DNA of 64,000 nt from Streptomyces sp. Q6 (GCF_036967205.1 NZ_CP146022.1:7812001-7876000); one strand, 5' to 3'; shown: positions 16,734 through 24,875, counted from the stretch's first letter. Notes: generated by a model from the letters alone, not told the origin. Numbers and translations: made by a program.

Positions 16734-17222
16734 ATGCGTACCACCCGTGCTCTGGCGGTGTCCGCCGTCGCCGTCGTCGCCGTCGGTCTCGCCGCCCCCG
16801 CCGCGTCCGCCTGGACGGACCCGTCCAACCTCACGGTCTCGCCCAGCGTGATCCCGCGCGGTGGTCAGGTGACGATCTCGGTCACCGGTACCAAGTGCCA
16901 GTCCAACAGCACCGCCACGTCGGACGCGTTCGGCACGGTGAACCTGAACAACGCGGGCGGCGAGCAGGCCAGCGCCAACGCCACCGTGCACAGCGACGCC
17001 GCCCCCGGCGCCCACGACGTCTCCGTGAGCTGCCAGGGCGTGCCGCTGACGCGTCCGGCCGCCTTCACCGTCATCCACGGTGGCGTCCGCGGTGGTCTCG
17101 GTGGTGCCAGCGAGACCGGCGCCACCTCCACCGACATGGCGATCGGCGGCGCGCTCGTCGCGTCGGCGCTCATCGGCGGCGGCGTGTTCTGGATGCGCCG
17201 TCGCGCGGAGGGCAAGGCGTAA
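16734..17222 (+). CDS. Secreted protein with C-terminal membrane anchor (sortase-locus exoprotein 1)
   Basis: A 162-residue protein. The signal peptide (MRTTRALAVSAVAVVAVGL...ASA) is cut near residue 26. A mature immunoglobulin-like stretch of about 85 residues (NLTVSPSVIPRGGQVTISVTG) has two Cys. A Gly-rich segment (GGVRGGLGGASETGA) leads to a C-terminal helix (MAIGGALVASALIGGGVFWM) and a basic tail MRRRAEGKA. This is sorting-signal-like architecture, but I see no LPXTG or LAXTG; SETGA is the closest. A paralogue is convergent at 17397-17903. The stop codon starts a 14-bp tandem repeat. Function is unknown; surface attachment is inferred. Confidence 0.85.
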   Translation: MRTTRALAVSAVAVVAVGLAAPAASAWTDPSNLTVSPSVIPRGGQVTISVTGTKCQSNSTATSDAFGTVNLNNAGGEQASANATVHSDAAPGAHDVSVSCQGVPLTRPAAFTVIHGGVRGGLGGASETGATSTDMAIGGALVASALIGGGVFWMRRRAEGKA

Positions 17223-17281
17223 GCAGCAAGGCGTCAGCGGCAAGGCATGACGAGCAAGGCATGACGAGCAAGGCGTAGTCG
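17212..17281 (+). repeat. 14-bp tandem repeat, five units, starting in the stop-codon region
   Basis: Units begin at 17212, 17226, 17240, 17254 and 17268, each starting GCAAGGC. Units 3 and 4 are identical (GCAAGGCATGACGA); the others vary at three to five positions. Unit 1 contains the end and TAA stop of the exoprotein gene. Because 14 is not a multiple of three, successive TAA/TGA/TAG triplets fall in different frames. Confidence 0.9.
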
Positions 17282-17291
17282 TACGAGACCT

Positions 17292-17322
17292 GCGGGCCCC
17301 GACCCCCCTTCGCGGGGCCCGC
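17292..17322. terminator. GC-rich hairpin
   Basis: The 9-bp arms GCGGGCCCC / GGGGCCCGC have a 13-base loop. It lies just after the 14-bp repeat and before a much longer hairpin, between the convergent exoprotein genes, so termination is the likely role. Confidence 0.6.
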
Positions 17323-17331
17323 GGCGCACGT

Positions 17332-17383
17332 GAACGGACCGGTGCCCCGAAGACAGCGTGGTCTTCGGGGCACCGGTCCGTTC
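17332..17383. terminator. Perfect 23-bp hairpin, bidirectional terminator
   Basis: The left arm 17332-17354 begins GAACGGACCGG and the right arm 17361-17383 is its exact complement. The loop is AGCGTG. It lies 13 bases from the stop of the convergent exoprotein gene. The length and perfection make it the strongest hairpin in the window. Confidence 0.85.
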
Positions 17384-17396
17384 GCTTCGGCCCGGG

Positions 17397-17903
17397 TCAG
17401 GCGTTGTTCTCGCCGGAGCGGCGCCGGGAGAAGTAGTACGCCGTGCCGAGCGCGCCCGTGATCAGGGCGGCGCCCAGGCCGATCTCCTGCATGTCGAAGC
17501 CGCCGAGGCTGCCGCCGACGCCGGCCCGGACCCCGTGATGGACAGGTGGGGGAGTCGGCTCGACGGGTCTGCCGCCCGCGACGGTGAGGTCGACGGTGCG
17601 GGACGAGCCGCCCGAGCAGGAGAACGTCACGGAGTACATGGCGCCCTGCTTGGCGTCCCAGTCCACGGTCCGGGTGGCCGAGCCGCTGTCCTTGCGGATC
17701 TTGACGCTGTCGAAGATGCCGGCGGAGACGGTGGTGTCGCCGCTGCACCCGCTCGCGTAGAGCGTCACCTGTCCGCCGGCGGCGATCGTCGTGGGCGCGA
17801 TGCTGACCTGGAACGGGTCGGACTCGGCCACGGCCGTCGGCGCGGTGAGGGTCAGGGCGGTGAGGGAGAGCGCGGCGGCGGAAGCGGCACGTATCGCCTT
17901 CAT
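17397..17903 (-). CDS. Secreted protein with C-terminal membrane anchor (sortase-locus exoprotein 2)
   Basis: A 168-residue protein. ATG 17903 follows GGAGGA; an upstream in-frame extension is Arg/Gly-rich and lacks a ribosome site. The signal peptide ends TAVA near residue 26. The mature domain starts FQVSIAPTTIAAGGQVTLYASG, clearly resembling the NLTVSPSVIPRGGQ region of the neighbouring exoprotein, and again has Cys residues. A Pro/Gly-rich spacer (GVRAGVGGSLGG) leads to a C-terminal helix (IGLGAALITGALGTAYYF) and tail SRRRSGENNA. The two genes are diverged paralogues facing each other across a shared terminator. Surface role unknown. Confidence 0.85.
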   Translation of the reverse strand: MKAIRAASAAALSLTALTLTAPTAVAESDPFQVSIAPTTIAAGGQVTLYASGCSGDTTVSAGIFDSVKIRKDSGSATRTVDWDAKQGAMYSVTFSCSGGSSRTVDLTVAGGRPVEPTPPPVHHGVRAGVGGSLGGFDMQEIGLGAALITGALGTAYYFSRRRSGENNA

Positions 17904-18044
17904 GGGGGTTCCTCCGGGTCCACGAGGAGCAGCTGCGGACCGGTTCCGCTCGCTTGGGACAAGCACCTCGATGACCGAAACGCTAGGGACACCCCCTTAC
18001 GGGCGCGATCGGTGTCGTGCGAACGGGGCATGTCCTTGGGCCGG

Positions 18045-18299
18045 TCAGGGGACCTCGTGGCGTGCTGACACCCCGTCGGGCCCCGCCGCGTGCCAGACGT
18101 GCGGACCGGCGCCGCGCCACTCGACGAGGTGCGGATCGTCGAGCGTCAGATCGGCCGAGCCGAGCCCGGCCCGGCCGAGCAGCCGGGTCAGATCCGCGTC
18201 GCTGTGCGCGAGTCCGACCGCCTGTCCGCGCACGGTCACGTGCCGCCCGCCCTCGGGGGCGGGCGGGTGGACGACGATCGGGGCGTGCCATGGGGTCAT
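18045..18299 (-). CDS. Small conserved hypothetical protein
   Basis: An 84-residue soluble protein starting MTPWHAPIVVHPPAPEGGR at ATG 18299. I recall similar short Streptomyces proteins that begin this way and contain VTVRG...LAHSDADL. It has no signal peptide or membrane segment. The end (VEWRGAGPHVWHA) looks like a terminal beta strand. It lies 24 bases downstream of the DUF4239 gene on the same strand and is probably co-transcribed. Function unknown. Confidence 0.7.
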   Translation of the reverse strand: MTPWHAPIVVHPPAPEGGRHVTVRGQAVGLAHSDADLTRLLGRAGLGSADLTLDDPHLVEWRGAGPHVWHAAGPDGVSARHEVP

Positions 18300-18323
18300 G
18301 CCCCCAGAGTGCTCCACACGGGG

Positions 18324-19085
18324 TCACCCCGCTCCCGGGAACAGCATCAGGAACGGCTCCGCGGTGGCCGCGATGCCACGGCTGTACGGCGCGTCGAAGT
18401 CCCAGATGAGGAAGAGCAGGAACGCGATCAGGGCGGAGAAGAGACCGGCGAGGATCAGCTCGCGGGCGGTGCGTCTGATCTGGAGCGCGAAGATCATGCC
18501 GATGGTGACCAGGCCGCCGACGATCAGGCCGAACCAGACCACCCCCGGCATCGTGGCGCCCGTGGAGTCGGCGCGGGCGTTGCGGGCGTCGTCGGCGGCC
18601 GTGACCTGGTCGACCAGCGGCTGGTAGGCCTGCGCCTGGAAGTCGTTGCGCGGCTCGAAATCGGTGACGTCGTGGCGCACCGTGTCCAGCAGCTCGGTGC
18701 CCTTCTGCGTCAGCTCGCCCCGCGAGCGCATGGCGTGCCACTCGGTCGTCACGACATGGCTGACATAAGCGTCGACATCCGCCCGGATGTGGTCCCGGAC
18801 GTCGGCCGGATAGACGCGGACGCGCTCGTGGATCTCGTGGAGCGCCTGCGCCTCGTTGCGCACGTGGTCCTGGGCCGCGCTGCGCGCCTCCCAGACCCCC
18901 GCGATGGCCAGGCCGAGGACGATGGCGTAGACCACGCCGATCATCATCGTCATGTACTCGATGACGTCCGGGGTCTCCGTGGGGTCGTCGTCCTCGCCGA
19001 TTCTTCGTTGCTGCAGGACCAGGACGACCAGGACGATCGCGCAGACGGCGACCATCGCGAGGGCGAGAACAAGCCATTCCGACAT
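18324..19085 (-). CDS. DUF4239 (bestrophin-like) membrane protein
   Basis: A 253-residue protein with an N-terminal membrane helix (VLALAMVAVCAIVLVVLVLQ), a second at about 45-65 (MTMMIGVVYAIVLGLAIAGVW), a soluble central domain at about 70-180, and two C-terminal helices (VVWFGLIVGGLVTIGMIFAL and LILAGLFSALIAFLLFLIW). This arrangement and the WEARSAAQDHVRNEAQAL segment match the DUF4239 family, sometimes called bestrophin-like; function is not established. It lies 18 bases downstream of the broken Pro-rich exoprotein gene. Confidence 0.85.
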   Translation of the reverse strand: MSEWLVLALAMVAVCAIVLVVLVLQQRRIGEDDDPTETPDVIEYMTMMIGVVYAIVLGLAIAGVWEARSAAQDHVRNEAQALHEIHERVRVYPADVRDHIRADVDAYVSHVVTTEWHAMRSRGELTQKGTELLDTVRHDVTDFEPRNDFQAQAYQPLVDQVTAADDARNARADSTGATMPGVVWFGLIVGGLVTIGMIFALQIRRTARELILAGLFSALIAFLLFLIWDFDAPYSRGIAATAEPFLMLFPGAG

Positions 19086-19103
19086 CGGTACCTCCACAAA
19101 GGT

Positions 19104-19704
19104 TCAGCGGGGGCGCAGGGCGGCGACCGCGAGCACCGCGGGTGCGGTGATGAGCAGGGTGAGCGTGACGATCGAGGGGCCGCCGCGCGGAGGCGCGCGG
19201 TGCACGGACGTGCGGTAGGCCGGATAGTGCACGGGCTTCGGGGACGGGTGGACGGACGGCGTCGGCCTGGGGCTCGGCCTCGGCGGAGGCGGCGGCTCGG
19301 GTGCCGGCGGTGGTGGCGCGACGGTCGGGGGCGCCGGGCGAGGAGGTGCCGGTGGGGCTGGTGTGGTCGGTGCGGCCGGAGGGGGTTCGGGGGCTCGGGG
19401 GTGGTGGGGCCGGTGGGGGCGGTACCGGCTTCTTGGGCGGTGGCGGTGTGGGCGTCGGCTTCTTCGGCGGGGGCGTGTGCGGCGCCGGCGTACAGCTCAC
19501 GCCGTCACCGGAGATCGCGACGGCGCCGCCCGTCGCGCCGCCGTCGACCGAGGCGTACGCGCAGCTGTCGGCCGGCGCGAGTAGAGGCAGGGCTGTCGCG
19601 GCCGCCACCGGGACACCGCACAACCAGGCGGTGGCGACCACCGCGAGAGCACGGGTGACCAGGGCGGCTCTGGCCCGCTGTGTTCGGAGCACGAGCGAGA
19701 TCAT
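19104..19704 (-). pseudogene. Secreted Pro-rich membrane-anchored protein, broken by a net two-base frameshift
   Basis: From ATG 19704 a signal peptide (ALVTRALAVVATAWLCGVPVAAATA) leads to a short Cys-containing domain and a very Pro-rich stretch (TPPPKKPTPTPPPPKKP). Beyond the three G5 runs at 19381-19401 (plus strand) the sensible sequence continues in another frame: Pro-rich, then PSVHPSPKPVHYPAYRTSV and a C-terminal helix (SIVTLTLLITAPAVLAVAAL) ending RPR at 19104. Adding one base to each of two adjacent C runs gives a continuous 200-residue protein, which I think is the true gene. It is then 18 bases upstream of the DUF4239 gene on the same strand. Confidence 0.7.
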
Positions 19705-19917
19705 GGACCGCCGTCCGGCGCCGCACGCAGGCTTTCGCCCCGAATACCCCGAAGGTGGGGCGCGGGGCGCCGCGGGTTTGCGCCCCCGCCCGTCGCTCGT
19801 CCGCGTCAAGAAATCTTCGGCCGCGTTGAACGCTCCCGCCGTCCCCGCCCGTACCTAGGGCCATGTGCGGACCCGACCGGGATCGCACAACACCGAAGCA
19901 ACATGCGGGAGTTGAAG

Positions 19918-20865
19918 ATGAAGACCTCCTGGCGGAGCGCCTCGTTCGTAGCGACAGCTGCGGCCTTGCTGGCGCTGACGACGGCGTGCGGTCAGGACAA
20001 GGGGGACACCTCCACGAACGGCCAGAACGTGGGCAACGCGGCCCCGGCGCAGGGCGGTTACGGATCCGACGACGGCTACGGGTCCGGATCCGCGGACAAG
20101 GACGCCGGTGCCAAGGCCAAGTCCGCGGGCCAGCTCGCCGTGTGGGAGAGCAAGAAGCTCGGCCAGGTCCTCACCGACAGCGCCGGATTCACGCTCTACC
20201 GCTTCGACAAGGACACCGCGCAGCCGCCCAAGTCGAACTGCGACGACGCCTGTCTGAAGGCGTGGCCCGCCGTACCCGCGAGCGGCGCGACCGCCGCGGC
20301 CGGCGTCGACCCGTCGCTGCTCGGCGAGGTGACCGCCGCCGACGGCACCAAGCAACTGACCATCGACGGCTGGCCGATGTACCGCTACGCCATGGACACC
20401 AAGGCCGGCGACGCCAAGGGGCAGGGCGTGGGCGGCACCTGGTACGCGGCCGCCCCCGACGGGAAGAAGGCGAGCCCCGCCGCGGCGGAGCCGGCCGATA
20501 CGGCGGGACTTTCCACGCGCAAGGACCCGAAGCTGGGCGAGATCGTCGTCGACAAGAACGGAATGACCGTTTACCGGTTCCTGAAGGACTCGGCCTGGCC
20601 CATCAAGTCCAACTGTGTGGGCGCGTGCGCGCAGAAGTGGCCGGCCGTCGCGCCGGTGGCGAAGAACGACACCAAGAACATTCCGCTCAAGGGCTACATG
20701 ACGTTCGACCGCCCCGACGGAACGAAGCAGCAGACGCTGAACTGCTGGCCGGTGTACACCTTCTCCGGCGACAAGAAGCCCGGTGACACCAACGGGCAGG
20801 GCGTGGGCGGCACTTGGTACGCCGCGGCCCCCGACGGAAAGCCGGTAGGGGCCCCGCAGAAGTAG
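19918..20865 (+). CDS. SCO0930-family lipoprotein with tandem secreted repeats
   Basis: A 315-residue lipoprotein. ATG 19918 follows GGGAG by about seven bases; an ATG at 19903 is possible. The signal ends LALTTAC with the lipidated Cys at residue 24. After a Gly/Asp-rich linker come two copies of a roughly 115-residue repeat (Lipoprotein_15/COG4315 type). Each has LG(Q/E)(V/I)..D..G.T(L/V)YRF, a CX3C pair (NCDDACLKAW / NCVGACAQKW), and ends GQGVGGTWYAAAPDGK. Only the second copy has the NCW variant (NCWPVY; the first has DGWPMY). Function is unknown; surface redox or metal binding by the Cys pairs is speculation. The neighbours match the S. coelicolor SCO0928-SCO0930 order as I remember it. 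Confidence 0.88.
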   Translation: MKTSWRSASFVATAAALLALTTACGQDKGDTSTNGQNVGNAAPAQGGYGSDDGYGSGSADKDAGAKAKSAGQLAVWESKKLGQVLTDSAGFTLYRFDKDTAQPPKSNCDDACLKAWPAVPASGATAAAGVDPSLLGEVTAADGTKQLTIDGWPMYRYAMDTKAGDAKGQGVGGTWYAAAPDGKKASPAAAEPADTAGLSTRKDPKLGEIVVDKNGMTVYRFLKDSAWPIKSNCVGACAQKWPAVAPVAKNDTKNIPLKGYMTFDRPDGTKQQTLNCWPVYTFSGDKKPGDTNGQGVGGTWYAAAPDGKPVGAPQK

Positions 20866-20951
20866 CGCTCCCCGGAAGGTGCGCTCCAAGGAAGTGTCCG
20901 CCCCCGGGCGGATCCCTCGAAGGTAGAGTGTTCAAAGGATTTGGCGAATCG

Positions 20952-21004
20952 CCGGTCCGTTCCTCGCGTGACCACGTGATGGTCCCGCATCAGGAACGGA
21001 CCGG
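20952..21004. terminator. 13-bp hairpin with nested inner stem
   Basis: The outer arms CCGGTCCGTTCCT (20952-20964) and exact complement (20992-21004) enclose an inner GACCA...TGGTC stem. A T-rich stretch (GTTCTTTTCGG) follows on the plus strand. It is a likely terminator for the SCO0930-type lipoprotein gene. Confidence 0.7.
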
Positions 21005-21051
21005 TTCTTTTCGGTTGGGATACATATGGTTTCGGGGTGGTTTCGGATCGT

Positions 21052-21063
21052 TGCCAATTGGCA
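21052..21063. promoter_or_regulatory. 12-bp perfect palindrome upstream of the methyltransferase-rmdA pair
   Basis: TGCCAATTGGCA is a perfect palindrome about 115 bases before the methyltransferase start. A second, looser inverted repeat GTCAA-N8-TTGAC lies at 21094-21111. Both sit in the only gap that could hold the promoter for this pair. The regulator is unknown; a BldD-type site was looked for and not seen. Confidence 0.4.
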
Positions 21064-21179
21064 CGTGCCGGAGGCAGTGACCGAGAACGGACGGTCAATT
21101 TCCGTTTTGACTCGCTCCTTTGGCGGCTGATCAGTAGCCTCACCTCGAACACCGGCTCGCCTACGCCTTGGAGAGATAG

Positions 21180-21995
21180 ATGGAGCGTCCTGCCTGGGCC
21201 CCGCAGGGCATCGACATCTCGGTGCCCAGTGTGTCCCGGATCTACGACTACTACCTGGGCGGATCGCACAACTTCGAGGTCGACCGGGAGGCCGCGCGCA
21301 AGGCCATGGAGTTCATGCCGGGCCTGCCCAAGATCATGCAGGCGAACCGGGCGTTCATGCGGCGGGCCGTGCGCTTCGCCGTCGACGAGGGCATCACCCA
21401 GTTCCTCGACATCGGCTCCGGCATCCCGACCTTCGGCAACGTCCACGAGGTGGCGCAGCAGGCGAGCCCCGGCGCCCGTGTCGTCTACGTCGACCACGAC
21501 CCGGTCGCGGTCGCGCACAGCAAGGCCGTCCTCGACGGCAATCCCGACGCCGCCGCCGTCTCGGCCGACCTGCGCAAGCCGAAGGACATCCTGGCCAGCC
21601 CCGAGGTGCAGCGACTCATCGACCTGGAGCAGCCGGTGGCGCTGCTCCTCGTCGCCGTCCTGCACTTCATCGAGGACGCCGACGAACCGCAGCGGGCCGT
21701 GGCCGAACTCGGCGCGGCGCTCGCGCCCGGCAGCCTGCTGGTCGTGACGCACGCCTCGTACGAGGGAATGCCCATCTCGACGGAGACGGCCAGTGGCGCG
21801 GTCGACGTCTACCGCAACGATGTCCGCAATCCGCTGATCATGCGGAACCGTGAGGAGATCGCACGGTTCTTCACGGGATATGAGACCGTCGAGCCGGGCA
21901 TCGTGCCGATACCCGTGTGGCGGCCTCAGACCGCGCCCGAGGACGAGGACCCGTACACATTCGCGGGCTATGTGGGAGTGGGGCGCAAGGCGTGA
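21180..21995 (+). CDS. SAM-dependent methyltransferase, PF04672 (DUF574) family
   Basis: The 271-residue protein begins with the family hallmark SVSRIYDYYLGGSHNFEVDR (about 17-37), followed by FLDIGSGIPTFGNVHEVAQ for SAM binding, VVYVDHDPVAVAH, and LLLVAVLHFIED. Streptomyces encode many copies of this family; substrates are mostly unknown. The stop overlaps the rmdA GTG start (GTGA), so the two are translationally coupled. Confidence 0.92.
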   Translation: MERPAWAPQGIDISVPSVSRIYDYYLGGSHNFEVDREAARKAMEFMPGLPKIMQANRAFMRRAVRFAVDEGITQFLDIGSGIPTFGNVHEVAQQASPGARVVYVDHDPVAVAHSKAVLDGNPDAAAVSADLRKPKDILASPEVQRLIDLEQPVALLLVAVLHFIEDADEPQRAVAELGAALAPGSLLVVTHASYEGMPISTETASGAVDVYRNDVRNPLIMRNREEIARFFTGYETVEPGIVPIPVWRPQTAPEDEDPYTFAGYVGVGRKA

Positions 21996-24139
21996 GTGAA
22001 GAGCCGGGCGGACCGGAAGACAGACTGCGCAGGTTCGCCACGATCTGGAGCCGGGCGATCTTCCCGGTGACGGCGACCTCCCTGACCCGGCCCGAGTTCG
22101 AGGACGAACTCGTGCCGCTCGCCCGCCGGCTGCGGGACGCGCTGGCCGCGCGGACCCTCGACGCGAGCCTGGGCAGGACCGTCGGCGCCGGTCTCGTCGA
22201 GGCGCACTGCACCGACCCCGAGGCGCTCAGCCGCACGCTCGACGTCATCGACGCGTACCTCGTCCTCTACTGCGGCGACGAGGCCCGCACCCCGGAGCGC
22301 GAGGACGATCTGCGGGCGCGCTGCTCCCGCATCCAGCACACCCTCGCGGCCGGATTCGCCGCCGCCCTGCGCGAGCGCACCCTCGTCGAGCAGGAAGCCA
22401 TCTCGCGCGCCGCGCTCAACGCCCGCAGCGCCGTCGCCGAGGCCCTGCACGCGAGCGAGGCCCGGTTCCGCGCGGTGTTCCACGGCGCCGCCATCGGGAT
22501 CGGCATCGCCGACCTCGACGGCACCGTCCTGGAGGTCAACGACGCGCTGGTACGGATGTTCGGCGGCAGCGAGAGCCTGCTGCGCGGGCGCAACGTCGCG
22601 GAGTGGACGCACCCCGAGGACGCCCCGCAGGTCTGGCCGCTCTACCACGAGCTGGTGCGCGGCGAGCGCGAGCACTACCGCGTGGACAAGGCGTTCCACC
22701 GCCCCGACGGCACCGCGCTGTGGACGAACCTGACGGTGTCGCTGCTGCGCGACAAGGACGGTGTCCCGCAGTACCAGCTGGCGCTCATGGAGGACACCAC
22801 CGAGCGCCGCCTGCTCAACCTGCGGCTGCGCTACGAGGCGACGCACGACGCGCTCACCGGCCTGCCCAACCGCACCCTGTTCTTCGAGCGCCTGGAGAAG
22901 GTGCTCGGCGCGGGCGAAGGCACCCGCTTCGGCCTGTGCTACCTGGACCTCGACGGTTTCAAGACCATCAACGACAGCCTCGGCCACGCGGTCGGCGACC
23001 GGCTGCTCGTCGAGGTCGCCGACCGGCTCCAGGCCTGCGCCACCGCCCCCGGCGAGATGGTCGCGCGGCTCGGCGGTGACGAGTTCGTGGCCCTGACCAC
23101 CGGCAAGGACACCGAGACCGAGGTCGACGAACTCGCCGGCCGCATCATGCACGCCCTCGCCACCCCGATCCGCATCGACGGCCGCGAACTCACCGTGCGC
23201 GGCTCCGTCGGCATCGTCGAGGGCCCGGCCGCCGAGCGCAGCCCCGCCGAGGTGCTGCGCAGCGCCGACATCACGATGTACCGGGCCAAGTCCGCGGGCG
23301 GCAACCGCTACGAGCTGGCCGACCCCGAGGCCGACGCCCGAGCGATCACCCGGCACGGCCTGACCACGGCGTTGCCCGCCGCCCTGGACCGCGGCGAGTT
23401 CTTCATCGAGTACCAGCCGCTCGTCCACCTCGGCGACGGCAGCGTGCGTGGCGCCGAGGCACTGGTGCGCTGGCTGCATCCGCAGCACGGCGTGCTCGGC
23501 CCCGACCGGTTCATCCCGCTCGCCGAACACACCGGTCTCATCGTGCCGTTGGGGCGCTGGGTCCTGGAGGAATCGGTACGCCAGGCCCGGGTCTGGCAGA
23601 CCCGGCACGCCGAGGCCGGCCCGATGCGCATCAACGTGAACCTGTCGCCGATGCAGCTCACGCACCCCGGCCTCGTCTCCGACACGGTCGACATCCTGGA
23701 GCGGTCCGGGCTCGCACCGGGCGCGCTCTGCCTGGAGGTCACCGAGTCGGCCCTGATCGGCGCCGACGACGACCTCCTGAAGCCGCTGCGCCGCCTCTCG
23801 GAGATGGGCGTCGACATAGCCCTCGACGACTTCGGCACCGGCTACTCGAACCTGGCGAACCTGCGCCGACTCCCCGTGAACGTACTGAAGTTGGACCGCT
23901 CCTTCACCCAGGGCATGCAGCAGTTCCCGGCGGACCCGGTCGACCTGAAGATCGTCGAGGGGATCGTCTCGCTCGCCCACAGCCTGGACCTCGCGGTCAC
24001 TGTCGAGGGCGTGGAGACCGGCGCGCAGGCCGAACAGCTGAAGGAGCTCGGCTGCGACACGGCGCAGGGCTGGTACTACGCGCGCCCCGGCCCGCCGGAC
24101 CGGCTCCACGAGCTGGCCCTCGCCGACGCCACGGGGTGA
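21992..24139 (+). CDS. rmdA: Cyclic di-GMP turnover protein, PAS-GGDEF-EAL (RmdA-like)
   Basis: A 715-residue cytosolic protein with GTG start overlapping the upstream stop. After an alpha-helical N-terminus come a PAS/PAC domain (about 155-275), a GGDEF diguanylate cyclase domain (about 285-440, intact RLGGDEFV near residue 360) and an EAL phosphodiesterase domain (about 450-705, with GAEALVRW, EVTESALIG, ALDDFGTGYSN and VEGVET). Both catalytic signatures are present, so synthesis and breakdown are both possible. Domain order and neighbours match S. coelicolor RmdA (SCO0928), which affects differentiation through c-di-GMP. The symbol rests on domain order and remembered synteny. Confidence 0.88.
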   Translation: MSEEPGGPEDRLRRFATIWSRAIFPVTATSLTRPEFEDELVPLARRLRDALAARTLDASLGRTVGAGLVEAHCTDPEALSRTLDVIDAYLVLYCGDEARTPEREDDLRARCSRIQHTLAAGFAAALRERTLVEQEAISRAALNARSAVAEALHASEARFRAVFHGAAIGIGIADLDGTVLEVNDALVRMFGGSESLLRGRNVAEWTHPEDAPQVWPLYHELVRGEREHYRVDKAFHRPDGTALWTNLTVSLLRDKDGVPQYQLALMEDTTERRLLNLRLRYEATHDALTGLPNRTLFFERLEKVLGAGEGTRFGLCYLDLDGFKTINDSLGHAVGDRLLVEVADRLQACATAPGEMVARLGGDEFVALTTGKDTETEVDELAGRIMHALATPIRIDGRELTVRGSVGIVEGPAAERSPAEVLRSADITMYRAKSAGGNRYELADPEADARAITRHGLTTALPAALDRGEFFIEYQPLVHLGDGSVRGAEALVRWLHPQHGVLGPDRFIPLAEHTGLIVPLGRWVLEESVRQARVWQTRHAEAGPMRINVNLSPMQLTHPGLVSDTVDILERSGLAPGALCLEVTESALIGADDDLLKPLRRLSEMGVDIALDDFGTGYSNLANLRRLPVNVLKLDRSFTQGMQQFPADPVDLKIVEGIVSLAHSLDLAVTVEGVETGAQAEQLKELGCDTAQGWYYARPGPPDRLHELALADATG

Positions 24140-24149
24140 GGTGGCCGCC

Positions 24150-24860
24150 ATGATCCGTTGGGCCTATGTGTTCATCGACCGCCCCTACGAGCAATTCGGC
24201 GCGGCCTGCGACTTCTGGGCGCGGGTCACCGCGACGAGGACCTCCGAACTCCGGGGCGACCAGGGCGAGTTCACGACACTGCTGTCGTCCGGATCCGACC
24301 CCTGCGTCAAGGTGCAGGGGGTGTTCGAGGGGCCGGGCGGCGCGCACGTCGACCTCGCCGTGGACGATGTGGCGGGGGAGGCGCGGCGCGCCCGCGAACT
24401 GGGCGCCCATGGCGTCTTCGCGGAACCCGGACTCGAAGTCATGCGCTCACCGGCGGGCCATCTGTTCTGCCTGGTGGAGTGGGGCGGCGAGCGCGCGGTG
24501 CCGTCGGCGGTGTCCGGGACCCGGGTGGATCAGCTGTGCCTGGACACGGCGCCGGGCGGCTACGCGGCGGAGGTCGCGTTCTGGGCCGCGCTCACCGAAT
24601 GGCCCGAAGTCCCGTGCAGCAGTCCGGAGTTCAGGCTGCTGACGGCGGCACGGGACGCGATGCCGGTGCAGTTGCTGATGCAGCGCCTGGACACGGAGGA
24701 CGCGCCCTCGGCTCATGTGGACGTGGCGTGCGCGGAGCGGGCGGCCGCGCGGGCCGTGCATGAGGGGTGGGGGGCCGTGCATGTGGGGGACGGGCGTCGC
24801 TGGTCGGTGATGCGGGATCCCGCCGGGGGTTTGTACTGTCTGACGGATCGGGAGCCGTAG
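24150..24860 (+). CDS. VOC family protein, two glyoxalase-like domains
   Basis: A 236-residue protein from ATG 24150, which has GAGG about eight bases upstream; a GTG at 24141 is an alternative. The first domain begins IRWAYVFIDRPYEQFGAACDFW and includes HVDLAVDDV and SPAGHLFCLVEW. The second begins RVDQLCLDTAPGGYAAEVAFWAALTEWPE and includes HVDVACAERAAA and RDPAGGLYCLTDREP. These are the usual VOC beta-alpha-beta modules of metal-dependent or resistance-type proteins; the substrate is unknown. It lies 10 bases after rmdA, so co-transcription is likely. A seven-fold heptamer repeat and a hairpin follow. Confidence 0.85.
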   Translation: MIRWAYVFIDRPYEQFGAACDFWARVTATRTSELRGDQGEFTTLLSSGSDPCVKVQGVFEGPGGAHVDLAVDDVAGEARRARELGAHGVFAEPGLEVMRSPAGHLFCLVEWGGERAVPSAVSGTRVDQLCLDTAPGGYAAEVAFWAALTEWPEVPCSSPEFRLLTAARDAMPVQLLMQRLDTEDAPSAHVDVACAERAAARAVHEGWGAVHVGDGRRWSVMRDPAGGLYCLTDREP

Positions 24861-24875
24861 GGGCGGGGGATCCTC

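Noticed and set aside
18090-19658. Plus-strand open frame of 522 codons across the DUF4239 region
   Set aside because: It runs antisense to the DUF4239 and Pro-rich exoprotein genes, which have signal peptide and membrane helices. The plus-strand translation is Arg/Asp-rich without motifs.
20866-21179. BldD-binding site upstream of the methyltransferase-rmdA pair
   Set aside because: Several c-di-GMP genes in Streptomyces are BldD targets, but I found no AGTGA-Nx-TCACY-like palindrome in this gap.
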